A stretch of 64,000 nt of DNA from Shewanella ulleungensis (lineage in GTDB: Bacteria > Pseudomonadota > Gammaproteobacteria > Enterobacterales > Shewanellaceae): the NCBI RefSeq assembly GCF_014648315.1, contig NZ_BMQW01000002.1, positions 615,675 through 679,674 on the forward strand, written 5' to 3'. Of this stretch, positions 23,548-32,895 are shown in pieces. The translations under genes and the position numbers were made by a program. Below the pieces are notes generated by a model. That model was not told the DNA's origin, made no database searches, and saw nothing but the letters and a program-made list of their open reading frames with translations. The first letter of the stretch is position 1. The number at the start of each line of letters is the position of its first letter.

Positions 23548-26500
23548 CTAACGCGAGACAGCTTGCCCTTGTCGAAAGGCTCTACGCGGTTTCATCAACA
23601 ATAAATACATTACCGGAACCCATATTAGCGACAACATAGTAGCCAATAATGTGCCGCCGGCAATAGCGATTGCAAAGGGGGGCCAAAATCCGCCGCCTGC
23701 GATAATTAACGGTAAAAAACCACCTATAGTGGTAATGGTGGTTGAACCAATATGACGTCCACAACTGCTTACCGTATCGATTATTAGTGCCAAATTACCT
23801 TGTTTAGCATCGGGCACATCTTCTAGCTCTGCCAAAATAACAATAGCAGCATTAATGGCTAATCCCATTAACCCCAATAAACCGATAATAACGGTGAACC
23901 CAAATGGATAACCAAACACAAATACCGCTAATAATCCTAAGCCAGCAGATTGAAATGCGCTTAGTAGGATAATTGCCGTTAATCTAAATGAATTGAATGA
24001 CAGTACAACAGTGGCTAACAGCAGGGTGAACACCAATACAATGTTAGACAATAAGTTGCCAACCGCTTCATTTCGCTTGGCGCTCTCGCCTCCAATTTCG
24101 ACATGATAGCCCGCTGGAATAACCAACTTGGCAATTTCATCTTTGGCATCATTTAACACCTGGGCAGGCAATACACCGCTAGTAATGTAGGCTTCAACCG
24201 TGTTGACTCGCTCACCATTACGACGTGGAATCGCGCCACGACTGACATTCACTTCGTTATAAGATAATGCCGACAATGGAATGCCAGAACCGGAAGGTGA
24301 TACTAAGTTTATTTCGGCTAAACGGGTGGCTTGTTCGCGACTGTTATCCCCTAATCTGACTCGAACAGGCAACGATTCTGTTTGCTCTAAAATACTGCCG
24401 CCAATAATTCCTGTGGTAGCCATTTGGATTTGGCTGGCAATGTCGCTTAAGCTCAAACCACTCATCAAGCTGGCGTCTTCATTTACCTGTAACCACACTT
24501 TAGGCGCACCAGAGCTTAAGGTAGCTCGCGTATGAATCACATCCGGCGTGGCATTTAAAATGCCTCTCACTTGTTCGCCCAAGACTTTTAATGTGTCTAA
24601 ATTAGGGCCATAAATTCGTAACTCTACAGGGGCATTAAATGGCGGGCCCTGTTCAAGTTTACGCACCAATATTTGTGCTTGCGGGTATTCTTTATCAAGC
24701 TCTTTTTGTAACTGTAAAATCAATCGATTTGCAGCAACAAAGTCTGTTACTTTTATCATCGCTTGGGCGTAATTGGTTGCCCCTTGCTGGCGTTGGGTTA
24801 AGTTATAGTAAAACGACGGCGTGTTTCCGCCTACCACCCAGGTAGTCGCAAGGATGTCATCTATTTTTTGCAGTTTGGCATCGATGAGTTCCACCTGGGC
24901 TAGGGTGTGTTCAATACTGACATGCGGCGCGAGGTGAACCTCTAACTGAAACATATCCCTGTCTGATGGCGGGAAAAACTGCTCAGTCATTTTTCCAGCG
25001 GCAAAAAATCCGGCCACAGGCAAAATACCAATAACCACCGCTGTCACCAGTGGACGGTGCAAAGCAAAACGTAAGCTCGCGGTAAAGGCTTGGCTAATGC
25101 GCGGAAATGCCATGCCTTGTTGATACCAAGCCGTTGGTTTTTCACTGCGACTAAAACGCCCCGCAAGGCCGGCAATAATAGTGTGTGAGATAATATATGA
25201 GCCAAGTAAAGCGAACATAACAGAAATGGCAATCCCACCGACAAACTCACCGGCAGCGCCAGGCATTAACACGATTGGCGCAAAGGCCAGCATAGTTGTG
25301 ACTGTTGAACCTGCTAACGGTAACCATAAATGATGTAAAGTCTTTGAGACGGCTTCGAGCTTACTCATGCCTTGCTGGCGACGCTGAGCAATAGCATCCA
25401 CAATAACAATGGCGTTATCAACCATGATACCCAGTGCAACCACTAAGCCCGTGACCGACATTTGATGAATCGGTAACCCTGTATATTTCATGCACGTAAG
25501 TGTGAACAATGCCGTTAACGGCAGTGATATAGCCACAATAATGGCATTACGTAGCCCAAGCGTGAGCATTAACACCACAAGGATGATAATAAAACCCTGC
25601 AATAAGTTAATCACTAAATCGCCGAGTCTATCTTGGGTGTATCCTTGTTGATCGAACAGCCATTGCACTTCAATGTTGGCCGGTAAATTAACCGAAAAAG
25701 CATCAATGGTTTGGCTAACTTGTTGTTGCCATAAATCCACTCGATTATTGTTGAGCATGCGGGCAGAAACCAATATACCTTGTTGGCTATCGATAAGAGC
25801 AATGCTACTTGCTGGTGTTTTAGCTTGGCGAGTAATGGTCGCCACATCACCTAAGCGAATAATTTGGCCATATTCATCGACTTTTAAAGGCACCTTACGA
25901 ATGCGATCTTGTGAGTCGAGTTCACCAGAAACTTCAACCAAGGCCCTAAATTGACTATTATTGATTTCTCCAGCAGAGATTTTACTGTCGGCGTTAGATA
26001 AAATTGCTGCGATACTAGCAGGCGTAAGATGAAGTTGACTGATTTTATTGCCATCAAGCTCAACGAGGATCTCTTCTTCTGGTGCGCCATAGAGTTTGGC
26101 AAAGTCTGTGCCATTCAACAGGCGTAATCGGCTTTGAAGCTCTTTAGCATAGCGATTAAGAATATCGGCTCGAACAGGTGAGTCATCTGCCCACACAACG
26201 CCTAAAATCGCGGTGCTGGCATAACCTAATTGATCATCTAACACGCCATTTTGTGCCGCTTCAGGTAATAAAAATTTACTGTCTGCGATTAAGTCTCGTG
26301 CCCTTGACCATACTGGATCGGTATCAATAACCGTATCTTTTAGTTCAAGTTGAATAACCGAAATACCGGGACGAGACGTTGACTGCACTAGCTTTAAATC
26401 TTCTAAGCGGCGCAATTGATTTTCAAGCACTTCGGTGACTAATGCTTCAACGCGCTCAGCAGAAGCGCCAGGGTATTGAGTGATTACCGAGGCAAATCGA

Positions 26501-26619
26501 TTAGTGATGTGCGGATCTTCGGTGCGCGGCAAACTGGAAATCGCCCCCAGGCCAGCGACAATTAATAGCGCGATAAATAAACTGGTTAAGCGGCCATTTT
26601 CAAGAAACGCTTTAATCAT
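23548..26619 (-). CDS. RND efflux pump inner-membrane permease
   Basis: This 1023-residue proton-driven transporter of the AcrB/HAE-type superfamily spans inner membrane and periplasm. Twelve membrane helices and two large periplasmic loops are expected for its length. Helix 1 follows MIKAFLENGRLTSLF. Proton-relay helix 4 reads GLVVALGIMVDNAIVIVDA, with one of the two usual Asp residues replaced by Asn. A conserved SLPLTALFTL stretch is present. It overlaps the adaptor gene stop by 4 nt. No outer-membrane TolC gene is nearby, so a shared TolC is likely. Substrates cannot be told. Confidence 0.95.
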   Translation of the reverse strand: MIKAFLENGRLTSLFIALLIVAGLGAISSLPRTEDPHITNRFASVITQYPGASAERVEALVTEVLENQLRRLEDLKLVQSTSRPGISVIQLELKDTVIDTDPVWSRARDLIADSKFLLPEAAQNGVLDDQLGYASTAILGVVWADDSPVRADILNRYAKELQSRLRLLNGTDFAKLYGAPEEEILVELDGNKISQLHLTPASIAAILSNADSKISAGEINNSQFRALVEVSGELDSQDRIRKVPLKVDEYGQIIRLGDVATITRQAKTPASSIALIDSQQGILVSARMLNNNRVDLWQQQVSQTIDAFSVNLPANIEVQWLFDQQGYTQDRLGDLVINLLQGFIIILVVLMLTLGLRNAIIVAISLPLTALFTLTCMKYTGLPIHQMSVTGLVVALGIMVDNAIVIVDAIAQRRQQGMSKLEAVSKTLHHLWLPLAGSTVTTMLAFAPIVLMPGAAGEFVGGIAISVMFALLGSYIISHTIIAGLAGRFSRSEKPTAWYQQGMAFPRISQAFTASLRFALHRPLVTAVVIGILPVAGFFAAGKMTEQFFPPSDRDMFQLEVHLAPHVSIEHTLAQVELIDAKLQKIDDILATTWVVGGNTPSFYYNLTQRQQGATNYAQAMIKVTDFVAANRLILQLQKELDKEYPQAQILVRKLEQGPPFNAPVELRIYGPNLDTLKVLGEQVRGILNATPDVIHTRATLSSGAPKVWLQVNEDASLMSGLSLSDIASQIQMATTGIIGGSILEQTESLPVRVRLGDNSREQATRLAEINLVSPSGSGIPLSALSYNEVNVSRGAIPRRNGERVNTVEAYITSGVLPAQVLNDAKDEIAKLVIPAGYHVEIGGESAKRNEAVGNLLSNIVLVFTLLLATVVLSFNSFRLTAIILLSAFQSAGLGLLAVFVFGYPFGFTVIIGLLGLMGLAINAAIVILAELEDVPDAKQGNLALIIDTVSSCGRHIGSTTITTIGGFLPLIIAGGGFWPPFAIAIAGGTLLATMLSLIWVPVMYLLLMKPRRAFRQGQAVSR

Positions 26620-27737
26620 AGCGCCTCCAAAGGTTGAGCTTTAACTAAAGTCACTTTTTGGCCTACGACAATTTTGTGTAGGCCGTCAGTCACAATTTGC
26701 TCATCGGCTTGAATGGCTCCTTTGATATAAGCCTGTTGTTCATTAGTGTAAATAATCTCAACATCTCTGCGCTCAATTTGGTAAAGCGGTGATTCATCCT
26801 TTACCACAACATACACATTCCATAATCCACGCACGCCATCGGTTAATGCCGACATTGGCACCCAGTAACCAGCAGTTAAACTGTCTTGTTGATACACGAG
26901 GTAAGCGATTTCACCGTTAATCACCCTAGCAGAGTCGGGTAATTGAATTCTGAGTTGTACCGTACGGCTAATGGTGTTTACTTCAGCGCTTATCCCAGCA
27001 ATTGTGGCCGTAAAAGTTTGTTTGCCTACACGCACGTCGACAGCTTGTTGCGCAGATAATTGCTGCGCGATATCAATAGGCACGCCAATGTAAGCCACAG
27101 GTTGGCTGTTACCTACTAAATTAAACACCGCGCTGCCAAGTGCGATGACCTCGCCAAGATTGTGATAACGTTGGCTAATAACGCCATCAAACGGCGCAAG
27201 TAATGTTGACTTTTCAAGCTTTAACTTTGCAGCACTTAAGCTGGCTTCAATACGCTTTTGGTTGGCTTGCAGGCTTATCACCTGTTGCTGAGTTTCATCG
27301 AGTTGTTGCGCAGACACATAGTTTTGCGTTTTCAATTTTTCAGTACGCACCAATGTACTTTTGGCTAAATCAATATCAGCTTGAGTTTGTAGCAGGCTCG
27401 CCTCTAGCTGTTGTTTTTCTGCAACTAATAAGTCAGTGTCTAATTGAGCTAACACCTGACCTTTCTTGACCACATCACCACTGTCTACCACTATGGTATT
27501 GAGTTTGCCTGCTAACTCAAACCCTATGCCTGTGGTGTTTGCTGAGCGGATTGTACCTGTATAGGTTTGCATTTGTTGGTAACGGTCATTAAGCACTAAT
27601 GCTTGCGTCAATACCGACTGATACTCAACAGTTTGCGAATGCTCTTTAACCTCAGAGCCACAGCCACTTAATACCATTATGCTTAAGCCTAATGCACAGT
27701 AGCGAAGATGTTGGGTGAATGACCTTACAGCAAACAT
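26616..27737 (-). CDS. RND efflux periplasmic adaptor lipoprotein
   Basis: This 373-residue membrane-fusion protein links the permease at 23548-26619 to an outer-membrane channel. It has a lipobox (VLSGCGSE, Cys about 26) and lipoyl halves (FELAGKLNTIVVDSGDVVKKGQVLAQLD; LEKSTLLAPFDGVISQRYHNLGEV) flanking an alpha-helical hairpin (about 110-180). Beta-barrel and membrane-proximal domains follow. I chose start 27737 (AAGGGA upstream, opens the signal peptide); the frame extends 17 codons further. Divergent from tetR, with two operator palindromes between. Confidence 0.93.
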   Translation of the reverse strand: MFAVRSFTQHLRYCALGLSIMVLSGCGSEVKEHSQTVEYQSVLTQALVLNDRYQQMQTYTGTIRSANTTGIGFELAGKLNTIVVDSGDVVKKGQVLAQLDTDLLVAEKQQLEASLLQTQADIDLAKSTLVRTEKLKTQNYVSAQQLDETQQQVISLQANQKRIEASLSAAKLKLEKSTLLAPFDGVISQRYHNLGEVIALGSAVFNLVGNSQPVAYIGVPIDIAQQLSAQQAVDVRVGKQTFTATIAGISAEVNTISRTVQLRIQLPDSARVINGEIAYLVYQQDSLTAGYWVPMSALTDGVRGLWNVYVVVKDESPLYQIERRDVEIIYTNEQQAYIKGAIQADEQIVTDGLHKIVVGQKVTLVKAQPLEAL

Positions 27738-27840
27738 AATTATTCCCTTAAAGCGATATGTGGATCGGCAATGACTCATCGTTAACAAAATGGCGCTACA
27801 GAAACCTGCACGACATACCGTAAGATGTAACTTAATTGTT

Positions 27841-27862
27841 AATTAGACTCAGTAGTCTAATT
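27841..27862. promoter_or_regulatory. TetR-type operator 1
   Basis: AATTAGACT and AGTCTAATT are perfect 9-bp arms around CAGT, between the adaptor and tetR genes. It shares the core TAGACT-N4-AGTCTA with the second site. Confidence 0.65.
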
Positions 27863-27871
27863 TTATAAAAC

Positions 27872-27887
27872 TAGACTGTCCAGTCTA
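27872..27887. promoter_or_regulatory. TetR-type operator 2
   Basis: TAGACT-GTCC-AGTCTA, 28 bp centre-to-centre from operator 1. A repeated palindrome in a divergent tetR/efflux spacer is the classic autoregulation layout. Confidence 0.65.
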
Positions 27888-27966
27888 TTTTTGGTTATGA
27901 TGCATCAATCGTATTAACTGATACTGACTTTTAATTTTTGCGCCCGTTTCACCTTATGGAAAACAC

Positions 27967-28617
27967 ATGACTAGAGATACTTCAGCCACAAACAATGACG
28001 AACAAGTTAGCTTGAGCCGCAGTGAACAAAAGCGCAACCAAGTGCTTGAATCGGCAATGGAGTTGTTTTGCCATAAAGGTTTTCCGTTAACCAGTATGGA
28101 TGAGGTTGCCAAACATGCGGGCGTATCAAAGCAGACGGTATATTCGCACTTTGGCTCTAAAGATGATTTGTTTGTCGCCGCAATAGATTCTAAGTGTGTA
28201 GTGCATCAGCTCACAGACGATGCTTTGATTGACGCAACCGATCCGCAGCGGGTGATATTACTATTTGCCAAACAGTTTGGTGAATTGATTGTCAGTAAAG
28301 ACACCATGACAGTATTTAAAACCTGCGTCGCACAAGCCGAGACGCACCCAGAAGTCTCCAAACTGTTTTACGATGCAGGACCAAAGCATGTTTTGGGATT
28401 AATTCGTGAATATTTAACCAAGGTTAACCAACATGGTGAGTATTATTTCGATAACCCCCACGACAGTGCCGTAAGGTTATGTTTAATGCTGTTTGGTGAG
28501 TTAAAATTACGTCTTGAATTAGCATTAGAGACTGAACACTTGTTATTAAGCAGACAACAATATTTACAAGATACCGCTGAGATGTTTTTGCGGGCTCATA
28601 AAGTTGTAATAAAATAA
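27967..28617 (+). CDS. TetR-family repressor of the adjacent efflux pair
   Basis: This is a 216-residue DNA-binding protein. The N-terminal HTH is at about residues 20-65 (VLESAMELFCHKGFPLTSMDE, VAKHAGVSKQTVYSHFGSKDDLF). The C-terminal ligand domain resembles the AcrR/TetR_C group. It is divergent from the adaptor gene, and the two palindromes at 27841-27887 are its likely operators. The inducer is unknown. Confidence 0.93.
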   Translation: MTRDTSATNNDEQVSLSRSEQKRNQVLESAMELFCHKGFPLTSMDEVAKHAGVSKQTVYSHFGSKDDLFVAAIDSKCVVHQLTDDALIDATDPQRVILLFAKQFGELIVSKDTMTVFKTCVAQAETHPEVSKLFYDAGPKHVLGLIREYLTKVNQHGEYYFDNPHDSAVRLCLMLFGELKLRLELALETEHLLLSRQQYLQDTAEMFLRAHKVVIK

Positions 28618-28718
28618 TGCATAAGATTTGAACTGAAGTGCCACTAAATCAGTATTGGTTCAGATAGTTTAAGCTAAGCAAGCCACTCACCATTTATTTC
28701 GAAAGGATGCACATCACT

Positions 28719-29645
28719 ATGACGTCTTCTAACGCCTCCGACTTTTCGCACAATGCACTGAGCTTATCGGTTAAATCGTTATTATTAATTCCAGGGTTAT
28801 TGCTTAGTCAACAGACCTTAGCAGCGCCAGATCGTTCTCCATTTTCACTCACTGTCGCACGTACATCAGCAGCCACTGCCGATGTCGGCACCGGTAATGC
28901 TAATCAATTGCAGCGCGATGCATGGAAAACCAGTTTTTCAGCCACCATGCCTTTAAATCGTCAATGGTCATTAGGTGCTAATGTCGGTTATGACAATCTT
29001 GATTACGATTGGCGTATTAACCAAGCCACGCCATTGCGCTCTAATGAGCAAGACTGGGCGACAGTTCATCAATACAGTGCTGGGTTATCACTAACATATC
29101 GTCTAGATAATCACTGGATGTTTTTAGTGGCCCCGCAATTAAAATATGCTTATGCCGATACTGCCTCGTCATCTAACGCCCAAAGCTATGGTGTTGTTGC
29201 ATCCAGTATGTACCGTTTTGACTCAGGTAATATGTTGGGTTTTGGTGTTGCCTATTTAAATGATATTTCCGAAGTACGCACCGTACCGTATTTAGCGGTA
29301 CGTTGGCAGATTAATGACAAGTTAGTGCTAGCTAACCCATTCCAGGCTGGTTTTAGCGGTCCAGCAGGCTTAGAACTGAGTTATCAATATCGCCCCGATA
29401 TTGATTTTGGTATGGGTAGCTCAAAACGTACAGAGCGCTTTTTGATAGCAGATGACGACCAAACTATTGAGATCGACGAATGGGTCGGTTTTATCCGCGC
29501 AGGTTGGAAAGCGACCGATAATGTGAGTGTAAACGCATACGCCGGTTACTACTTTGGCGGTGAGATGGAACTTAGCGAACCTGATGTCACCGAAGACATT
29601 GAAGATCAAGCTGCATTTGGGCTAGTGTTTAAACTAACGTTTTAA
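28719..29645 (+). CDS. Outer-membrane beta-barrel protein, DUF6268-like
   Basis: This is a 308-residue exported protein. A hydrophobic signal (about residues 18-33, ending TLAAPD) is followed by alternating amphipathic strands (WSLGANVGYDNLDYDW, YSAGLSLTYRLDN, VSVNAYAGYYFGGEMEL) and a final Phe (FGLVFKLTF), typical of a barrel assembled by BAM. It resembles the DUF6268 group, but that assignment is by eye. I chose the ATG at 28719 (AAGGA upstream); an in-frame ATG at 28707 overlaps that ribosome site. Function unknown. Confidence 0.72.
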   Translation: MTSSNASDFSHNALSLSVKSLLLIPGLLLSQQTLAAPDRSPFSLTVARTSAATADVGTGNANQLQRDAWKTSFSATMPLNRQWSLGANVGYDNLDYDWRINQATPLRSNEQDWATVHQYSAGLSLTYRLDNHWMFLVAPQLKYAYADTASSSNAQSYGVVASSMYRFDSGNMLGFGVAYLNDISEVRTVPYLAVRWQINDKLVLANPFQAGFSGPAGLELSYQYRPDIDFGMGSSKRTERFLIADDDQTIEIDEWVGFIRAGWKATDNVSVNAYAGYYFGGEMELSEPDVTEDIEDQAAFGLVFKLTF

Positions 29646-29737
29646 AATAGCTTAATAAGTAAGTGTTTCACTCAGCTTGTAACTCAGCTTGTAGTACAGT
29701 TTGTAACACAGCTTTTAGCTCAGTTTTTAACATAAAC

Positions 29738-29767
29738 AAAAATGCCGCTGACATCAGCGGCATTTTT
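29738..29767. terminator. Bidirectional terminator
   Basis: AAAAATGCCGCTGA pairs with TCAGCGGCATTTTT across 14 bp, between the convergent barrel-protein gene and flgP. Confidence 0.85.
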
Positions 29768-29786
29768 ATTTAATCATTCTTTAACG

Positions 29787-30236
29787 TTAAAAGTAAGTCA
29801 CTTCTTTAACACGTTTAGGGCGATTTTGTTGTTCGTACAATTGCCATACTTGCTTAAAGTCTAACGCAAGCTCAGTGACATAAAACTCACCAGAAGGGTA
29901 GGTCTTAACCACTTTAGCACCGCGGATAATTCCACTGACACTGGATTTAACATTGTCGTCAGTTAATAACCATTCACTGACATCACTGTTAGCTGCAATC
30001 TTTTGACCATAAACCTGTTCCGCTAACTCACGGTAAGCCGCAATTTTAGATGCTTGCATTGCCATTAAAATACGGTGCGATGCTTCTGGACTAGGTTGAG
30101 TCGCCAACGGAGCATAACCTATAGCTGTTAATGTAGGGAATGAGGTTGGTGCTTCAGTTTCCCATTGCACGTATTTATCTTTGCTTACGCAACCACTTAG
30201 TAGCACTAACATCATAACTAACATCAGCGACTTCAT
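29787..30236 (-). CDS. flgP: FlgP, LPP20-family outer-membrane lipoprotein
   Basis: This 149-residue lipoprotein (lipobox VLLSGC, Cys about 16) has an LPP20 domain (about 45-140; MAMQASKIAAYRELAEQVYG). In Vibrio and relatives FlgP forms a basal disk below the outer membrane with FlgO and FlgT. It overlaps flgO by 4 nt. Placement with flgO and flgT supports the name over generic LPP20. Confidence 0.85.
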   Translation of the reverse strand: MKSLMLVMMLVLLSGCVSKDKYVQWETEAPTSFPTLTAIGYAPLATQPSPEASHRILMAMQASKIAAYRELAEQVYGQKIAANSDVSEWLLTDDNVKSSVSGIIRGAKVVKTYPSGEFYVTELALDFKQVWQLYEQQNRPKRVKEVTYF

Positions 30237-30943
30237 AGTTTTTCTCCTAATACGGTATAACGGCTATCGCCTTTTTTCTCATGGCGATACAACAAGCCAT
30301 TACGAGATTCGATTAATTCAGACTCTTGTAAGTAACCAGATAAACTCGACGCGGCAACAAAAGATTGCACCGCCGAAAGTACGCGGTTGTTGGTGACGTT
30401 TACAACGCGACCATTAAACACAATGCCCTCTGGAGTCATAGTCATTGTCGACACTAAAACATGTGACACAGGTAAGCCTGATGGTAATAATTGCCAATCA
30501 CGACTTAACATAAATTCGCCTTGTTCCGTTGCACGTAAGCTCGTGGCGACATTCATATCCACTAAATTAAACTCGTGTGCATGAAACGCTGTTAACAAAC
30601 CTTGTTGTAATTGCAAGGCCAGCTCGTTGGTCGCATTTAAATTATTAGCTAAAACAGGTGTGGTGATTAATAGCGGTTGATCAGGGCGCAACGCATCGTT
30701 TTGTAAAACCAATTCATTAACCAGTTTTTCAGCCCATACATTAATCTGGCCTTTAGGTGCTAAGCCAGCATCTTGAATGTCGTACGCTAATTGATGATGA
30801 GAAACGTTATTCTCATCTTTAACTTTGACGTATTTACCATCATTATTAAACGCTAAATTATTTGCCGGGTTAGGCGTTTGGCTGCACGCTGCGATAGACA
30901 ACAACGTAAGTACAGCAACTGGGATTATAAGCCTGTTAATCAT
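30233..30943 (-). CDS. flgO: FlgO, outer-membrane flagellar protein
   Basis: This 236-residue exported protein has a lipobox-like SIAACS (Cys about 20) and a FlgO-type domain (about 65-215; WAEKLVNELVLQ, LLITTPVLANNLNATN, LVDMNVATSLR). It associates with FlgP and FlgT around the outer-membrane part of sheathed or polar flagella. First gene of flgO-flgP; a strong sigma28-type promoter lies upstream. Confidence 0.85.
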   Translation of the reverse strand: MINRLIIPVAVLTLLSIAACSQTPNPANNLAFNNDGKYVKVKDENNVSHHQLAYDIQDAGLAPKGQINVWAEKLVNELVLQNDALRPDQPLLITTPVLANNLNATNELALQLQQGLLTAFHAHEFNLVDMNVATSLRATEQGEFMLSRDWQLLPSGLPVSHVLVSTMTMTPEGIVFNGRVVNVTNNRVLSAVQSFVAASSLSGYLQESELIESRNGLLYRHEKKGDSRYTVLGEKL

Positions 30944-31065
30944 GATGATTCCTTTAAAAATGTCGCCGACGCTATCTGTTGCATTAATGGCACTTAATCG
31001 AAGCGTGCAAGATTGACGCTTAAGCCATTATTACTGCGACATAGCCGCCAATGAACTCTAAATCT

Positions 31066-31092
31066 GTATCGGCTAATAGCGTAAAAGCTTTA
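31066..31092 (-). promoter_or_regulatory. sigma28 (FliA) promoter for flgO-flgP
   Basis: On the minus strand TAAAGCTT and GCCGATAC are separated by 11 nt, matching the consensus TAAA(GTTT)-N11-GCCGATAA. It lies about 125 nt before flgO. Confidence 0.7.
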
Positions 31093-31136
31093 CTAGATTT
31101 AATCTTTAAAGGCTTAAATGCCTCAAAATATGTTAG

Positions 31137-31151
31137 TGGCGCGATTTTTGC
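31137..31151 (+). promoter_or_regulatory. sigma54 promoter for flgT
   Basis: TGGCGC-N5-TTGC has the exact -24/-12 spacing, about 95 nt before flgT. Confidence 0.6.
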
Positions 31152-31245
31152 TTAATTTATACTTATTAGACACTTTCGCGTTAGTCGTATTATTTTATGA
31201 GCCTTAGCAGGCAAAACTGACGATTTTTTGACATTAGGACATCGT

Positions 31246-32451
31246 ATGCCGACGCAAACAAACCTTATTAAACAAGCAACCAGCCATAAAACATTCGCGC
31301 TTGCACTGATGTTACTGTTGAGCTTATTTCAGGTTAACACGGCATTTGCTGAACAGGTCGAGGTCACCGGCAGGGCTAAAATTGTCAATGGCGATATCGA
31401 TAAAGCCCGCGAAGATGCCATCAGCCAAGCATTAAATTATGCGAGTTTAAAAGCGGGCGTTAACTTTTCCAGTGAGCAATCAATCGACCAAGGGCGATTA
31501 ACCCAAGACACTTTTCAAATGCAGCGTATGGGCTCAGCGAATAATGTTGAACTGATGAGCGAAATGATCAGCCAAAATACCATCACAGTGGTTTTGCAAT
31601 TAGAGCTCACCGAACCAGAACCCAATGCACAATGCAAAAGCCAAGCCTTAAAAGCTGCGATTATGTTGCCGCAATCTTATCTTCAAGAGCGTGAGCAGCT
31701 TCGATACGGACAACTGGCCAATTTTGAACAACAGATAACCGAAAAACTAGGCAAAATAATTAATGCTCAGTCTCGTTATAGCTTTGCTCGTGTCCACGCC
31801 AATGAAAAGATTGATAACACTAATCAACTGGTTAATTTCAGAGGTTACCGCATTCCGACATGGTTAGGTGAAATCACCGAAAGTCAGTATGTGCTTCAAC
31901 CCGATATTATTGATATTTCAACCGAACCTGCCGAAAGTGGTTTTTTAGGGTTAAGTGAAGATTATCCATTAAGACAATTTATGATAAAACTCACTCTTTA
32001 TCATGGGATTAGTGGTGAAGTGGTCTGGACCGAAACCTTTGCCACATCTGCCCCATGGGAATTTGAAAAACAAGAGGTAGTGTCACCCGCTAACCAACGC
32101 TTTTGGCGCTCATCTTACGGCCAGTCCATTATTGAGATCTTTCAACAAAGCATTCTGACATTAGATAACCAATTAAACTGCAGGCCATTATTAGGTCAAA
32201 TTGTTGCTAGGCAAGGGGATAGGGTTATCATCAATTTAGGCCGAAAAAATGGTGTAAAGATGGGCGATAAGTTTCAGATAGTATTGCAAAAAAATATTCC
32301 AGATCGCTTAAACACCATGCGTCCCATCGCCAGCAAAAGCCGCGCGAGTGTGGTTATCGAACAAGTAAGCGAAGACAGCGCCACCGCAATATTTGACGGA
32401 ATCGATGCTGCAGACAACATTCAAGTGAATGATATCGCGATTAAAAACTAA
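31246..32451 (+). CDS. flgT: FlgT, flagellar H-ring/basal-disk assembly protein
   Basis: This 401-residue periplasmic protein, in Vibrio, forms the H-ring around the LP ring and helps stator recruitment. The signal peptide (hydrophobic about residues 18-35, ending AFAEQ) is followed by FlgT_N (EVTGRAKIVNGDIDKAREDA), a middle domain, and a C-terminal SH3-like FlgT_C (GDRVIINLGRKNGVKMGDKF). I chose ATG 31246 (TAGGAC upstream) over the longer frame from 31228. Divergent from flgO. Confidence 0.9.
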   Translation: MPTQTNLIKQATSHKTFALALMLLLSLFQVNTAFAEQVEVTGRAKIVNGDIDKAREDAISQALNYASLKAGVNFSSEQSIDQGRLTQDTFQMQRMGSANNVELMSEMISQNTITVVLQLELTEPEPNAQCKSQALKAAIMLPQSYLQEREQLRYGQLANFEQQITEKLGKIINAQSRYSFARVHANEKIDNTNQLVNFRGYRIPTWLGEITESQYVLQPDIIDISTEPAESGFLGLSEDYPLRQFMIKLTLYHGISGEVVWTETFATSAPWEFEKQEVVSPANQRFWRSSYGQSIIEIFQQSILTLDNQLNCRPLLGQIVARQGDRVIINLGRKNGVKMGDKFQIVLQKNIPDRLNTMRPIASKSRASVVIEQVSEDSATAIFDGIDAADNIQVNDIAIKN

Positions 32452-32573
32452 TCATCAATAATATCTAAGTGAGTTTGGCTGCCCATTAACGTCGTTTTAA
32501 GCTTAATATGAAGTAAATATTATCCGCATACGTCATTAACTCGGCTAAGATTTAAGCAATTAAATTTAAAGGC

Positions 32574-32601
32574 TTTAAATCAATTTTAAACTCAGTATAA
32601 T
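32574..32601 (+). promoter_or_regulatory. Promoter of tRNA-Arg
   Basis: A perfect TATAAT at 32596-32601 with TTTAAA 16 nt upstream lies just 8 nt before the tRNA 5' end. Confidence 0.5.
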
Positions 32602-32609
32602 CACAGGGT

Positions 32610-32685
32610 CTCTCTATAGCTCAACAGGATAGAGCAGCCGCCTCCTAAGCGGCCGATCGGGGTTCGAGTCCCTGTGGGGAGACCA
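32610..32685 (+). tRNA. tRNA-Arg (anticodon CCT)
   Basis: A cloverleaf can be drawn by hand. The acceptor stem pairs CTCTCTA with TGGGGAG (one or two wobbles). The D stem is GCTC/GAGC, the anticodon stem GCCGC/GCGGC with loop CTCCTAA, and the T stem CGGGG/CCCTG with loop TTCGAGT. The encoded CCA ends at 32685. The neighbouring GT/AC could extend the acceptor stem, so ends are good to about 2 nt. It reads AGG codons. Its 3' end borders the accessory element and is the probable attachment site. Confidence 0.93.
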
Positions 32686-32737
32686 TATAGCCTCTTTTTG
32701 TTTTGTTTATCAACAACTTACTAAAATCGTTAAAAGT

Positions 32738-32758
32738 TGTGCCGCCTATGTGCCGCCT
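32738..32758 (+). repeat. 11-bp-spaced direct repeat near attL
   Basis: TGTGCCGCCT occurs at 32738-32747 and again at 32749-32758, one helical turn apart, about 50 nt from the tRNA end. This spacing fits paired binding sites of a recombinase or excisionase; identity is inferred. Confidence 0.4.
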
Positions 32759-32895
32759 CTGGAAACCACTTTTTTGGAATTTTTTTTTAAGCATTCTTCA
32801 AAACTCCGCTTTTTAATAGTTTGAACTCAATCATGGACATTTAAACGTATTTCCAATAGTTTTCTATTAAAGTTGAAACATGGAAGTATTGTGTA

